A stretch of DNA of 64,000 nucleotides from assembly GCF_029784165.1 (NCBI RefSeq), contig NC_073696.1:49421315-49485314 (forward strand), written 5' to 3'. Origin of the DNA: Wyeomyia smithii. Lineage: Eukaryota; Arthropoda; Insecta; Diptera; Culicidae. The translations under genes and the position numbers were made by a program. The notes below the pieces were generated by a model that had not been told where the DNA came from, searched no databases, and saw only the letters and a program-made list of their open reading frames with translations. Shown one piece after another: positions 12,084 through 23,482 of this stretch (the first letter of the stretch is position 1; every line of letters starts with the position of its first letter).

Positions 12084-13235
12084 CCACTTTCACTCCCAGT
12101 GCGCCACTTCCGCCAATAAGTCACACGTATCGAACTTAGCTGCACGAGTTATTGAACTTCACGAATCGTAGGGTTTCGTGGTCTGTCCCAAGTTACGTTA
12201 CATCAACTGGTAATCATTGTTTTGCTGGCGCCGCACTGTACTTCCTGCACACTCTTGGCTCGGTTCGGGTTTCGACAGGAAACCATTGTAAGTAGGCAGG
12301 CCGCAAAAAACATACACGCGAAATAAACAGCCGGTAGCGATATGGTGTAAAAGCAAGTAAGTTTCACGAGATTTAGTTTGCTGACCTTTCGTCGAGACAA
12401 GCTAGCAACAACATCGTCGTGATCAGTAGAATGAATTGTTTTAAATGTGAATTCCACTAGGTGTATTAGTTTAAATTGGACGAGATTTGATGTGATGCAA
12501 TCAGGTTAAACATTACATCACGATGGCTATCCTAGACATTGTGTAATGATTATGGAGAAAGTTTATTTAAAAGTAGTGGCTTAACATTTACACAAGGAAT
12601 CAAACTAGTCTTTTTTGTGATAATTTTAATATAATTAATAGTAAAGTGTAGAATGGTGGACGCAGTTATTCAGATGTACAATCAATACACTTGGATCAAA
12701 TAAAGAAAAGATGAGCGATAGTAGTCAGATTATACCAAACAATAAAAAAATGCAAGCAGTCGAAAATTGAAAAGAATAAAATTGAAGTAAAGTATGCATT
12801 ACAGAGGTTTATAAGAGCATTCACATATCGAAACAAAATACAAAACTACAAGGATGCTACTTAAACTAATTAATCAAAGCGTGCAAGCAGTAAACAAGAA
12901 AAAATAGGGTACTGAAAAATGCTTAAATTTTAGTTCACGGGTGAAAACGATAATTTTGGAATTTCTTCTACTGCTGTCGAAAAAGGTTCTTCAAACATTC
13001 GTTCTGGTACACATTCCCTGGACTTGAATCATGATTTAGACATGAAGAACTTTATTGTACATTACATTGGCTAGTCTTCCACTGTCTACCTGGCGAATTG
13101 TTGTTAAGGTTTGCAGGAGCTGAAAGATTCTCGGTTTGAAAATGGTCTACCGTGAATTTTGAGTCAAAATATACGCCATATTGAACAGAACTGAGCATGC
13201 ATGAACAAAACGAAAAAAACATGACATAAAAAGGA
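12084..13235. other. Unassigned AT-rich sequence
   Basis: No gene, known repeat or inverted repeat was recognised. Confidence 0.45.
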
Positions 13236-13332
13236 GAGAAAGAGAGAGATGGATTTAAGAAGAGAGAGGTTAATGAGATAGGGGGAGGAAGTGCGAGAGA
13301 GAAAAAGGGAGCGAGGGAGAGAGAGAGAGTTT
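13236..13332. repeat. GA-rich low-complexity tract
   Basis: Runs of GAGAGA alternate with GGGAGG-type sequence on the + strand. GAGA-factor-like sites would be abundant, but this looks like ordinary simple repeat. Confidence 0.8.
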
Positions 13333-13498
13333 ACATGTTCTTCATAAAGCAGAACATCTTCCTGATTAGTTCTTCATGACTTCATTAACCCCCCGGACGA
13401 CCAATACTTGACGATGATAGACCCGATTTATAAAAAAACTTCAGCCCATTACAGGAAAATTTTCAAAAATTAAAATATGTAAAATATACGCACCCACC

Positions 13499-13715
13499 GG
13501 TAAATTCGATGTTGACCTTCGTGTGAAGGAAGGCCAAAAACCTTCTAATACACATACTTGGAGGAATTGCTCGATGAGGATCCATGTCAAACGCAGGAAC
13601 AGATTGCTTCGGTATTAGGAGTTACCAACTAAGCCATTTATAAATGGTTACATGCTTTTGGGATGATTTAAAAAGATGTTACTTTTGGTACTTATGACTT
13701 GAAGGCAACGTACGA
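13499..13715 (+). pseudogene. mariner transposase remnant, N-terminal DNA-binding part
   Basis: Translation shows a mariner-family helix-turn-helix region: KFDVDLRVKEG, then after a one-base shift LEELLDEDPCQTQEQIASVL, AIYKWLHAFGMI and YDLKATYD. Mariner transposases bind the element's inverted repeats with this region and cut at TA sites. Here at least one frameshift (about 13540) and three in-frame stops break it, and the catalytic domain is absent, so it is dead. No inverted termini were recognised around it. Another mariner remnant carrying the catalytic part lies at 28768-28990; they are separate copies. Confidence 0.8.
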
Positions 13716-14488
13716 CATTTTTATGTTTAAGTGTTTAACTGCTATCATTAGCGATACCGCTTATTGTGCAACGCATGTGCTATTCAAATAAACCGTTGCA
13801 TAGCTCAGTCAATAGTAAATACAAGAACAACATTCGAATAGTTGTTCATCGCATGACATAAACAGTAGGGTGCCAACAAAAATCGACCTTCAGAATTTCG
13901 TTTAGCGATGGGTCTCAAAAGTTTCGACCCCTCGAAAAAAGCCCTACGCTAAATTCTAGCTTAATCATGCAGTAACCACTTTTCCAGAATTATGTATAGA
14001 CATAAAAATCCATTACCACAGACAGCTAGACCTTGCATAATCTGAAATGGTCTAGTTTCTTGACATTCCTTCGCCGGACAGTTTGTTTACCGTGAGATAA
14101 GCGGCGAAATAAGTAGACATTGGCAAAGAAAGTAACGATAAAATTTTCTCGTCATGGTAACTTTTTGTGACAAAAACATAGCCGAAAAATAAAAATCTGC
14201 AGAAGAAAAAGGAGAAAAATCAACACAGAAATTCTTTCTTTGGCTTCCAGTGGATTAGTTTTAGGAAAAATTTGTTTAGATAAATTAATCTAGCAAAATA
14301 CTTATATCCGGGTGGTCGCATGAACGGAAATTTTAGTATTATAAATTCCTAGCAATGGCCTAAACAGTTAACTTAGCCTTTGCAATCGTATTCGTGTCTT
14401 AACGCAGTCGAAGTTTCCCTTTTGTGACCGATGAAAAAAAAGCATGAAATTTCCGGTTGTTTTTGATTTTTTACAAAACAACTTTTTT
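13716..14488. other. Unassigned AT-rich sequence
   Basis: No coding motif or repeat was recognised. It may contain decayed mariner sequence that is no longer visible by eye. Confidence 0.4.
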
Positions 14489-14553
14489 GCAAGGTTACAC
14501 AGTCCGCTTCGACAAGGGGGTGATCGTGGGTTCAAATCTTCGTAGAATCAATC
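14489..14553 (+). mobile_element. tRNA-derived SINE-like fragment (copy 1)
   Basis: GCAAGGTTACACAGTCCGCT followed by GTGGGTTCAAATCTTCG matches the A-box side and B-box of a tRNA-like RNA polymerase III promoter. The same string, with GTTCGAATCT as B-box, occurs on the minus strand at 63172-63255. The 5' end of the acceptor arm is missing, so this is a truncated copy, not a functional tRNA. Confidence 0.6.
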
Positions 14554-14987
14554 CATTTGGTTGTCAAAAGGCTTTAACATGGGTTCAGTGCTGAGAATAT
14601 CCACTACCATGATATTCAAAAGTAATGACTAGTACTAATCAAGCGAACGATGATCTTCATGATACCAAGCAACCGATAAACTCCGACCGGATAAACATTA
14701 ATACCCTAATTTTGATCATCAAAAATGAAAATCATTTCCGAAGAGTGAAAATCAAAACTACCTCATTCGATGATTTAGGTATATTGTATCGTGCGATGTA
14801 CCTACATCGTCTGAACTACTTGGATTTCTAATCATCACACTTCTCTGAATATTATTTTCAAAGCCTTCCACTATTTTGTTATTGAATATGGTAACCGAAA
14901 TCCATGCATCGTCGCAATGAACATTGGTTACTGAGGTTGCACCAGAAAATTAAAGTGCTGACACTGACAAAAATTCATTTCATCTAT
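14554..14987. other. Unassigned sequence downstream of the I-like element
   Basis: A short ATG-poor open frame is present, but nothing recognisable. The T-run at about 14988-14997 marks the poly(A) end of the minus-strand retrotransposon. Confidence 0.4.
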
Positions 14988-17955
14988 TTTTTTTTTATTC
15001 TAATTAAATGTAATAAGATGAAGGCCCAATCGCAAAGAGCATAACGGGGCCGAAATAATTGTTGGAGTAGGGAAAAGCCTGCTTGAGTAAAATTAATAAA
15101 TATATCTCCTCAAACAGGCATACACAATACAATTATAAATAAATTACAAATCATAAAACACAATCTTGATAAATATGGTTCCTGCAGCTTCAAGAGCCAA
15201 ATATATTTCCGGGAACGTCTTATTCCTGGTTAAGCGCGTAAATAGAATCTGAAAAGAAAACAAAAGTGTACTAAATAGGAACATCAATTCATTTAAGGAA
15301 GGAAATAGAAGACGAATATATGGGAAATCTAAAATTGCTAAGACATCACGAACAGGGACATTTGGTTGTTTATTCCGAGCTTTAAGAGAATTTTCTAAAT
15401 TGGATCTAGCTTCACGATATAACGGACATGACCAAACAACATGTTCAATATCGTAACCCTCGCCACAGGTGCAAAGGTGATTCTCTGTGAGTCCTATACG
15501 ACGAAGGTGAGCATCGAACCAGTAATGATTGGACATAAGCTGAGACATCATACAAATGAAATCACGACTTACGTCTAATTTGTGGAACCAAGGTTTTAAA
15601 GAAACTTTAGGAATAATTGAATGACACCATTTTCCTAGATCTCCATTGTCCCACGAGTTTTGCCAGTTCATGAGCGACTCTCGACGTTTTCATTCAAATT
15701 CATTGAATTCAATAGGTCTTTCATAAATGTCACCATGTACCGTACCGATCTTAGCTAATGAATGTGCCGTCTCATTGCCCTCAAATAAAGAATGAGAAGG
15801 GATCCATACTAATGTAACCTGTGATGCGATTTCGGATAAAGTACTCAAATGGTCGCGTATTTTATTCAAAAAATACGAAGAACTCTTTATACTTTTTATC
15901 GATCGGAGAGCTTCAATAGCACTGAGGCTGTCCGTAAAGATGAAGTAATTGTCTTTAGGCAAATTTTCAACAATACTTAATGTGTACTGAATAGCAGCCA
16001 GCTCTGCGACATAAACAGAAGCAGGGCTTTCGAGTTTGTAAGCGACGGATAAATTATTGTTATAAACACCGAAACCGGTAGATCCGTTTAGAAAAGAACC
16101 ATCGGTATAAAATGAATTATTACAGTTTATATTTTGATATTTTTCACGAAATAGATTTGGAATCTGTTGTATACGTAGTTGATCAGGCATACTACGAATT
16201 TCATTTAACATTGATGTATCAAAAAATAGGGTAGAATCGAAGGTATCTAATGAGTAAATATTAATTGAAGGAAATGAAGAAGGGTTGATATTTTGAGACA
16301 TGTAATTGAAATAAACAGTCATAAAACGAGTTTGAGATTGAAGTTCAACAAGTCTTTCAAAGTTATTTATTATCATTGGATTTAAAATTTCACTTTTCAC
16401 AAGAATGCGAGAAGTGAAAATCCAAAAACGATCTTTTAAGTGGAGAACGCCCGCTAACACTTCTAAACTCATCGTATGAGTTGAATGCATACAACCTAAA
16501 GCAATGCGTAAACAGCGATACTGTATTCGTTCAAGTTTTATGATATGAGTTTTTGCGGCAGAACGGAAACAAAAACATCCGTATTCGAGCACTGATAGAA
16601 TTGTAGTTTGATAAAGTTTAATAAGGTCCCAAGGATGCGCTCCCCATCATGATCCAGTTACTGTGCGCAAAAAAATATCTCTTTGTTGACATTTCTGTAT
16701 TAAATATCGAATATGACTTTTCCAAGTGCATTTTGAGTCGAACCATACGCCAAGATATTTATGAACTAAAACTTGAGTAATGGGTTCACCCACTAACATA
16801 AGTTGGTGCTGAGCTGGCTCATGTTTTCTAGAAAAAACTACATATTCAGTTTTATCAACTGAAAAGTCTATACCTTGTTGTATTGCCCAATTGGATAAGT
16901 TGTTCAAGGTATCTTGTAAAGATCTTTGTAAATCGGATGCCCGGGGACCTGTGGCAGAAATCACACTATCATCTGCAAATTGTCTGATAGTGCAATTTAC
17001 CAAACAGTCATCAATATCACTCACATAAAAATTGTAGAGCAGTGGACTTAAACATGAGCCTTGTGGAAGACCCATGTAGCTAAGTCTAAACGCTGACAAA
17101 CTACCATGAGAGAAATGCATATGTTTTTCTGATAGTAGATTGTATAAAAAATAATTAAATTTAGGAGGAAGTCCTTTTTGATGAAGTTTATCAGAAAGGA
17201 CATCTATAGAAACAGAATCAAAGGCTCCCTTAATGTCTAGGAATACAGAAGCCATTTGTTCTTTTTGAGCAAATGCAATCTGGATTTCTGTTGAAAGTAA
17301 TGCGAGACAATCATTTGTTCCTTTAGTTCTACGGAAGCCAAACTGGGTATGTGATAATAAATTATTACTTTCAACCCAATGGTCTAAGCGATATAAAATC
17401 ATTTTTTCAAACAATTTACGAATACAAGAAAGCATTGCAATTGGACGATATGAGTTATGATAAGAAGCAGGTTTTCCAGGTTTTTGGATAGCAATCACCT
17501 TTACTTGTCTCCAATCATATGGAAAAAAAAATATTGTATAAATCTAACAACATTTTTTTTAGCAATGTCAGGTAAATTTTTCAGTAAATAAAATTTTATT
17601 TTATCCAGACCAGGGGCATTATTATTGTAAGAGAGAAGAGCGATTGACAGTTCGGTAATAGAATATAGTAGTTCCATCACTGATTGTTCAGAAAAATTGT
17701 CACGATTAATTTTTTGAGCAGGAACAGTGTCTGGACATACTTTTTTTGCAAAATTTAATATCCATTGATTTGAATATTCTTCATTTTCATTAGCCACTAC
17801 TCGATTTCTCATTCTTCTAGCAGTGTTCCAAAGAGTATTCATAGATGTTTCTCTGGGAAGCTCATTAACGAATCGTCGCCAATAACCACGTTTTTTAGCT
17901 TTGATCAAGTTTTTGAACATGGATTCTAACTTTGTGTATCGAATCGCGTTTTATT
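14988..17955 (-). mobile_element. I-clade non-LTR retrotransposon, 5'-truncated
   Basis: The element runs on the minus strand. Its 3' end is marked by an A-run on that strand (the T-run at about 14988-14997), after a 3' UTR of about 150 bases following the ORF2 stop at 15144. Homology to ORF2 stops near 17950, before the apurinic-type endonuclease, so only the second half of ORF2 is present. The presence of an RNase H domain after the RT is characteristic of the I group. An ORF1 fragment of the same kind of element lies 1.4 kb further along the same strand (19344-19841), so this may be one internally rearranged copy or two fragments. Few coding breaks indicate recent insertion. Confidence 0.88.
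15144..17920 (-). pseudogene. I-like ORF2: reverse transcriptase, RNase H and C-terminal CCHC region
   Basis: ORF2 of this class copies element RNA into DNA at a nicked target. From the minus-strand start: linker (KKRGYWRRFVNELPRETSMN); RT with motif A FLDIKGAFDS (catalytic Asp at about 17235-17237), GLPQGSCLSPLL, and FADD at 16971-16982; RNase H with FYTDGS near 16.1 kb, AELAAIQ, FTDSLSAIEAL and WIPSHS; then a Cys/His cluster (CTCGEGYDIEHVVWSC) near 15.45 kb. All key catalytic residues seen are intact. Three breaks are visible: a one-base shift in the A/T run at about 17522-17530, an in-frame TGA at 16647-16649 where the frame continues WGAHPWD, and an in-frame TGA at 15690-15692. Otherwise the frame is continuous to the final stop. 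No endonuclease domain is present. Confidence 0.9.
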
Positions 17956-19343
17956 GTGGTATATAGCACGATAAATTGTGAATTTCGTGTGGTAATTGTG
18001 GGTAAAAATGTTTCGAGTGTTATAACAGTGTTTTAAAAGTGATTTGGAAGTAAAACGATCTGGAAATTTAAAGTTTCATTGCCGTTTTTTTTTCACAATT
18101 TGTCGCCTAGCAAATGGCTGCTTTTAAAGCGCAGCGTTGTGTTGGTGACTTTCCTTTGATACGGTAGTGTGCAAGCTTATTCTCCGCCGACGGCACGATC
18201 TGCTGCGAGGCAGAAACTGAGAGAGCGGCAGTTGTAACCATAGAAACAAGTTGCCTATACTTGTTTGCGTGCGAGCGGAGGCATGTTTGGTTTGCTGAAA
18301 GCTGATTCAATGGCTAAGATAAGTGCATACATTTACAGACATGTTTGTTTATTTATAAATGACTCGAAGGTAGTTTTCACCGACAAGAATCAAATTGTTT
18401 TTTTTTATATATATATTTCGTGTTGTAGTGTGTGCAGTACAGTATGATTTTTTAGCGATGAATTTGTGCGTCATTTAATGGCGAATTCATCATTCATGTG
18501 TAGCTACCACAGCGTAGCATTTTCGTACTGTTCTGTCATTCATTTATGCACCGCATGAAAAGGTGTACCAGACGATTGCTGTTTATCTATTTTGCGATAT
18601 TGCATGATGTTAAAATTGTCTTGAATTTCCGAACTGAAATATATCTGATGACTATGTTTTAATATCCATTGTCATTCCTTTTCTATTTATGACTTCACTA
18701 GCTTTTGAATAATTATTTTTACGCCATAGCTAAGTTTTGTTAAATATGCTAAATTTTTATAGGCGCAGATCCAAAACGGTGAAATGAATAATAATTGTTC
18801 TAGCATTTTGTAAAGGGTTCAGGAATACTGTAGAGGGGTGTCAAGCTCGTTTCCGCAGCTGTGCTACACCGTTCTGAACTACACTTTACAGCACGAAAAC
18901 GAACACGCAAGCGACGCTACACTCAGTTGTCATATTTTTCGTACGGCATTTGAGAGCATTTGTTTTTGTTATTAGTGTTTTGAGACTGCACCCTGTTTCT
19001 TTCGGGTGTAGTCCAGGATAAAGTGTGTAGTCGGATACAGAAAAAGATAGTCCGGAGAGTGAAAAAAAAGTACAGGACAAAACTGTAGTCCGGGTGTGAA
19101 CGTGCCGCGGAGACGAGTTCGACATTACTTATGCTTTTACGCATGTCGTTTGACAAAAAGGTCCCTATTGCTCAGCTTAATAATGAGCCAACATAACGCG
19201 TAACATTACTTGAACTCGTCACCCAGAGAGTACTGGTGTGGTTAGTGGAATTCAGAGTATGGTGCAATGTTGCTAGTCGAAGTCGAAATCTTATAATTCA
19301 ATTTTTTCGATTTGTCTAGTTTTTGAGCAGAGGTTTTTGTTCC
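17956..19343. other. Unassigned sequence between the ORF2 and ORF1 fragments
   Basis: In a full-length I-type element, the end of ORF1 and the endonuclease would be here on the minus strand, but no such motifs were seen. A GC-richer part at 18840-19130 repeats TGTAGTCC-type strings. The edge next to 17955 reads like a T-rich leader on the + strand. It could be host DNA between two insertions, or another element inserted within the first. Confidence 0.35.
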
Positions 19344-19841
19344 TTATCCTTCTACAAAGGACACAGATCTCAATTGTTGACAATCGAGAATTTTAACCGT
19401 TGGAATGGAAGTGTTCTTGAAATATCCAACACCGTCTTTTAAAAGAAATTCACTGAATAAGCTGGAATCGGTAACAACACCGTCAATTTCTACATCTCGA
19501 GCGGAAACATAAACATGATATTCCCTGGTGAAAAATTCCGAAGTAGCAATTTTATTAGCTTCAGTAAGGTCTTTAACCACAACTCTCAACTTGTTAGGTC
19601 TGACCTTAGAAATTTCAGTGATAGACTTGAAATGAGACTCTAAATCTTTGGATATCTGAATAATGTTTAAGGGCTTTGATTTGGGCCCTATTTTTGGTCG
19701 GAAATAAACAACAAATGAACCAGTCGATCCGTCTGGATACAGTTTAACGCGTGAGGAAGTTGAGGAAACAGTGGAAAAAGGGTCAGGAGGTTTAGGTGTA
19801 ATAGAAACAGGATCGGCCAAATTTTTTTCATCCACTTCCAT
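19344..19841 (-). pseudogene. I-like ORF1 (gag-like) N-terminal fragment
   Basis: A 165-codon frame starts with ATG at 19841 on the minus strand. It contains KVRPNKLRVVVKDLTEANKI, FTREYHVYVSARDVEIDGVV and a conserved-looking end (STPTVKILDCQQ-like stretch) typical of ORF1 RNA-binding proteins of I-clade elements. ORF1 proteins coat element RNA. The frame stops soon after DCQQLRSVSFVEG; the CCHC zinc knuckles expected further on are absent, so the 3' half has been lost. It has the same strand and same apparent family as the ORF2 piece at 15144-17920. Confidence 0.72.
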
Positions 19842-19954
19842 TGTGTGTAAAAGGGCACACTATGGTAGGGCAACAAAAAATGCAAATGGATACAAATAGA
19901 ATCAATTAAGTTCTATACTTAGCTGTTATAATAAAAGAAATCTTGATCTTTAAA

Positions 19955-20125
19955 TTTCTTGGTGTACTTGAATTGTCGTTGATCTTCCGAAACCTTCGAA
20001 CCCCTTAAAAACTCTGATTCCGGTATCCTGTAGAGCTGCAAATCTTGAATTGCTCTGGATCTTTTGGAATCTTCAAATCTCTTGAATACTGATGGCGGTA
20101 TCCTGTAGAGCTGCAAATCCTGGTA
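19955..20125. repeat. Imperfect tandem duplication, period about 75 bp
   Basis: The string CGGTATCCTGTAGAGCTGCA occurs at 20021 and again at about 20096, with similar sequence before each (TCTTGAATT / CTTCAAATCTCTTGAA). Two imperfect units are present. Confidence 0.75.
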
Positions 20126-20466
20126 TTTCCAATATTAAATCAATACTTCAGATCTGCAATTATAAAGAAAATTAATGACGGTAGCAGCTGTAAATAATTG
20201 CGACACTTCCCAAGCGAAGGTTGCTGAGCTTATGATTTCATCTACTCGTAAATACACATTGATAATCTAAGGCACTGGATTTTTTCTCAGGCTCCCCACC
20301 AGAAATTATTGCTCGATATTGGCAGGAGGAACGAAGTTTCGGTAAGATTTTTTCCTCTCGACAATCCTTCTTATAGTAAAACTGACCAGAGGAATTGATT
20401 CTTCGTCAGGCAATTGAAACTGGCGATATCGGCACGGGAAACTTCTTTATTTTATTTCTTTATTTC

Positions 20467-22218
20467 TAAGATACTTACTTACTTACTTACTTTTTTGGCT
20501 AACGGACCGTTCACCGGTCTAGGGCCGAACGAATTAGAGATGTCCAGCTTCTTCTGTCTTGGGCAGCCGTTCTCCAGTCTCCCCGTACACCAGCAGATTG
20601 TGCATCATCTTCCACCGCGCACATCCATCGCGTGCGAGGCCTACCACGGAGTCGACGGCCTCTTCCTGGTTCTCTACTGAAGATAGTTTTGGCGGCTCTC
20701 TCGTCAGGCATCCTGGCTACAAGTCCAGCCCACTGAAGCCTGCCCCGCTGTATTACTTTCACTATATCAGCATGTTTGTATACCTGGTACAACTCGTGAT
20801 TCATGCGTCTGCGCCACACTCCATCTTCCAGTTTACCGCCAAGTATCGATCGCAGAACTTTACGCTCTAAAACTCCGAGCACTCGTCGATCAGCTTCCTT
20901 CATGTCCGTAAAGAGCCACGGGGAGTATCAGCGTCCTATACAGCGCTAGTTTTGTGCGAGTTTGCAAACTACGGGACCTTAGCTGGTTACACAGTCCGTA
21001 GAAAGCCCTGTTCGCAGCTGCAACTCGTCGTTTCTCTTCACGGCTCATATCGTTGTCACATGTCACAAGCGTACCAAGATAAATGAATTCGTCAACCACT
21101 TCAAATCGTTCCCCATCTATCTCCACCTCAGCACCAACACCACGGGGGCTCCCACGCTCTCTGCCAGCTACCATGTACTTCGTTTCGGCAGAGTTAATGA
21201 CAAGTCCCAATCTCGCTGCTTCTCTCTTAAAAGGTACGAAGGCCTCCTCCACGGCCTTACGGTTGATACCGATGATATCGATGTCGTCCGCAAAACCAAG
21301 AAGCATGTGAGATTTCGTGATGATCGTACCGTTTCTTTCGACGTTTGTCCTTCGTACTGCACCCTCAAGAGCGATGTTAAACAGTAGGTTGGAGAGCGCA
21401 TCCCCCTGCTTCAGTCCATCCAACCAGCTATCCGCACGCACGATTTTGATCCTCCTCAATCTGAAGAACAGGATACGGGAGAGCACTTTATATGCGGAGT
21501 TGAGCAACGTTATTCTTCGATAGTTGCCACAATCCAATCGATGGCCCTTCTTATAGATAGGGCATATGAGGCCTTCCAACCAGTCGTTCGGCATTTGTTC
21601 GTCCGCCCAGATCCTTAGTATTATCTGGTGGATCGCATAGTACAGCCGCTCGCTTCCCGCTTTTAGAAGTTCGGCCGGGATACCGTCCTTCCCAGCGGCC
21701 TTGCCGTTTTTCAGCTCACTAATCGCCTTTTTCACCTCCTCCTGTGTTGGTGGCTCCACAGCTTGTTCGTCACTTATAATCGTCATCCTGTTCCTGCTCT
21801 GCTCATCCGGCTCCTCACCGTTCAATTGCGCCTGAAAATGCTCCTTCCACCTGGCTGCAACCGTCGGTTTATCAGTAAGCAGGTTGCCGTCCTTGTCATT
21901 ACACATGACCGGCACAGGAAAATTCCTGCTTCTGACTCTTTTTTTTTTGTTCACACAACATTTATTTGACACGGCACAATATGCTTCTGACTCTGTTGAC
22001 AGTTCTATAGAATCTCCGCACGTTGTTTTGAGCATTGCTGTCCTCTGCGCTGGCGAGCACCTGCTCCTCGTACTCGCGCTTCTTCCGACGGTGGGTTCTA
22101 TTTTCGGCAGCCACCCTGTACCTCTCTCTGTTCTGACACGTAGCCACAGTGAGCATGCGGCTCCTGGCACGATTCTTTTCATCTGTCGCTCTCTGGCACT
22201 CTGCATCGAACCAGCCAT
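20467..22218 (-). mobile_element. RTE-clade non-LTR retrotransposon, defective
   Basis: A minus-strand copy that ends, as RTE elements often do, with a very short 3' UTR and a simple tandem tail, here AAGT units (TACTTACT run at 20469-20489 on the + strand). The 5' part, with the endonuclease, is missing. A second, shorter piece of the same family lies at 38107-38370. Confidence 0.85.
20511..22218 (-). pseudogene. RTE reverse transcriptase ORF, internally deleted and frameshifted
   Basis: Motifs in order on the minus strand: ISELKNGKAAGKDGIPAELL, PNDWLEGLICPIYKKG, NYRRITLLNSAYKVLSRIL, GLKQGDALSNLLFNIALEGA, the active-site FADDIDIIG (FADD at about 21283-21294), then NRAFYGLCNQLRSRSLQTRT and YGHE. 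Between the ILFFRLR segment and GLKQGD only about a dozen residues remain, so RT motif A with the first catalytic Asp and the surrounding finger/palm region are deleted. About 14 bases present in the sister copy at 38107-38370 are missing near 20903, shifting the frame; the C-terminal part (EADRRVLGVLERKVLRS and onward to 20511) continues in another frame. The first part of the long open frame (22050-22218) is not recognisably RT. Confidence 0.88.
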
Positions 22219-22553
22219 TTCTAAGATATTCGGTTAAAAAAACAGTTTCGGCAATTTCATGTGAATCGATCGAACTTCTTTATGAAAAATTTCTGTGCAT
22301 TTTTCATCGATCATAAAAGGGCAACTTTGACCGCTTTAACGTTCCACATGCCGAAGTTTGATTGAGCTGAAGTTTTGAAGTTTCGCTTGGGGATTTTTTT
22401 TTCGAAAAGACAAAGCTTTTGAGCCCTACTGCCAAACGAAATTCGAAAGTCAAAGTAACAAACAGTAATGCCAAACCCTAACATTGGAAAAAGATTAAAT
22501 CAAAGGTTCTAGGGATCCTTGGCTACGCCACTGCTGCGTATCTTATTCTGCTA

Positions 22554-22770
22554 CAGTCATACCAGTATTATGGGCCAACCAGTATTATGGGCCAGTCTAC
22601 ACCTTAAATTAGTTTCTAACATATTTCAATAACTTTACATAGTCTAAAGTGAACGTGAACAACATTCACCAATCTCAATTTGGCTATTACAAGTTATTGA
22701 TATGCGTTAGGAACCAATACAAAGTTTGTTGGCCCATAATACTGGTTGGCCCATAATACTGGGATGACTG
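22554..22770. mobile_element. Tc1/mariner-type MITE, 217 bp, TA target
   Basis: Terminal inverted repeats of about 43 bp begin CAGTCATACCAGTATTATGG on the left and match the complement of the right end (…CCATAATACTGGGATGACTG). The element is flanked by TA on both sides (22552-22553 and 22771-22772). Each arm carries the string CCAGTATTATGGGCCA twice. There is no coding capacity; it would have been moved by a transposase supplied elsewhere. Confidence 0.9.
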
Positions 22771-22878
22771 TATTTAAAAATGGAATTCCGTAACGCTTGA
22801 TCTTATTGATGTTACTGCCTCCGTCCCAGTGGTGTAGAGTCACCACCATCATTTTAGATCGTTCTAAATCAAAAAAAT

Positions 22879-23395
22879 AAGCGGTGACATGTGTTTTTTT
22901 TTTACATGAATATGTTTGTTAACGTTCAGGAAAGACATTTGGGGAAAAATCAAAAGTATCTGATTACTAAAACTTGAGATTTTATTCACAAAACTACGTA
23001 AAACATGCAAAATTATGACTTTTTATTATGACTATGAATTTGCCTCTAAATCTAATTTCAAAGCGATGACATGTGATTCTTTTTTCAATTAATGTTTGTT
23101 TATGTTCAGGAAAGACATGTGAGGGAATGACTTTTTAAGCTGAATTTTCCTCTAAATCAAAATTTAAAGCGATGACATGTGATTCTTTTTTCATTAAATG
23201 TTTGTTTATGTTCAGAAAAGACATCTATTACTAAAACTTGAGATTTTATTCACAAAACTACGTAAAACATGCAAAATTATGACTTTTTATGTTGAATTTG
23301 CCTCTAAATCTAATTTCAAAGCGATGACATGTGTTTTTTTTATTAAAATGTTTGTTAAAGTTCAGGAAAGACATTTGAGAAAAAATTTAAATATA
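22879..23395. repeat. Irregular tandem repeat with GCGATGACATGTG core
   Basis: The core AAGCGRTGACATGTG followed by a T-run, TGTTTGTTWAYGTTCAG and GAAAGACAT occurs at about 22879, 23060, 23166 and 23318. The spacings (181, 106 and 152) show units of unequal length. A larger sub-block (ACTAAAACTTGAGATTTTAT through ATGCAAAATTATGAC) is present twice. Related pieces occur at 24100-24190 and 28070-28440. Confidence 0.85.
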
Positions 23396-23482
23396 TGTTT
23401 GAAGATGATTTTCTGTATACAGCACAACAATATTGCACGCTGGCCTTCTAATAGCGTTCTCGATCAACAAAATTAGATGAAC

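Noticed and set aside
20559..22237. Several + strand frames across the RTE element
   Set aside because: Antisense shadows of the minus-strand reverse transcriptase.
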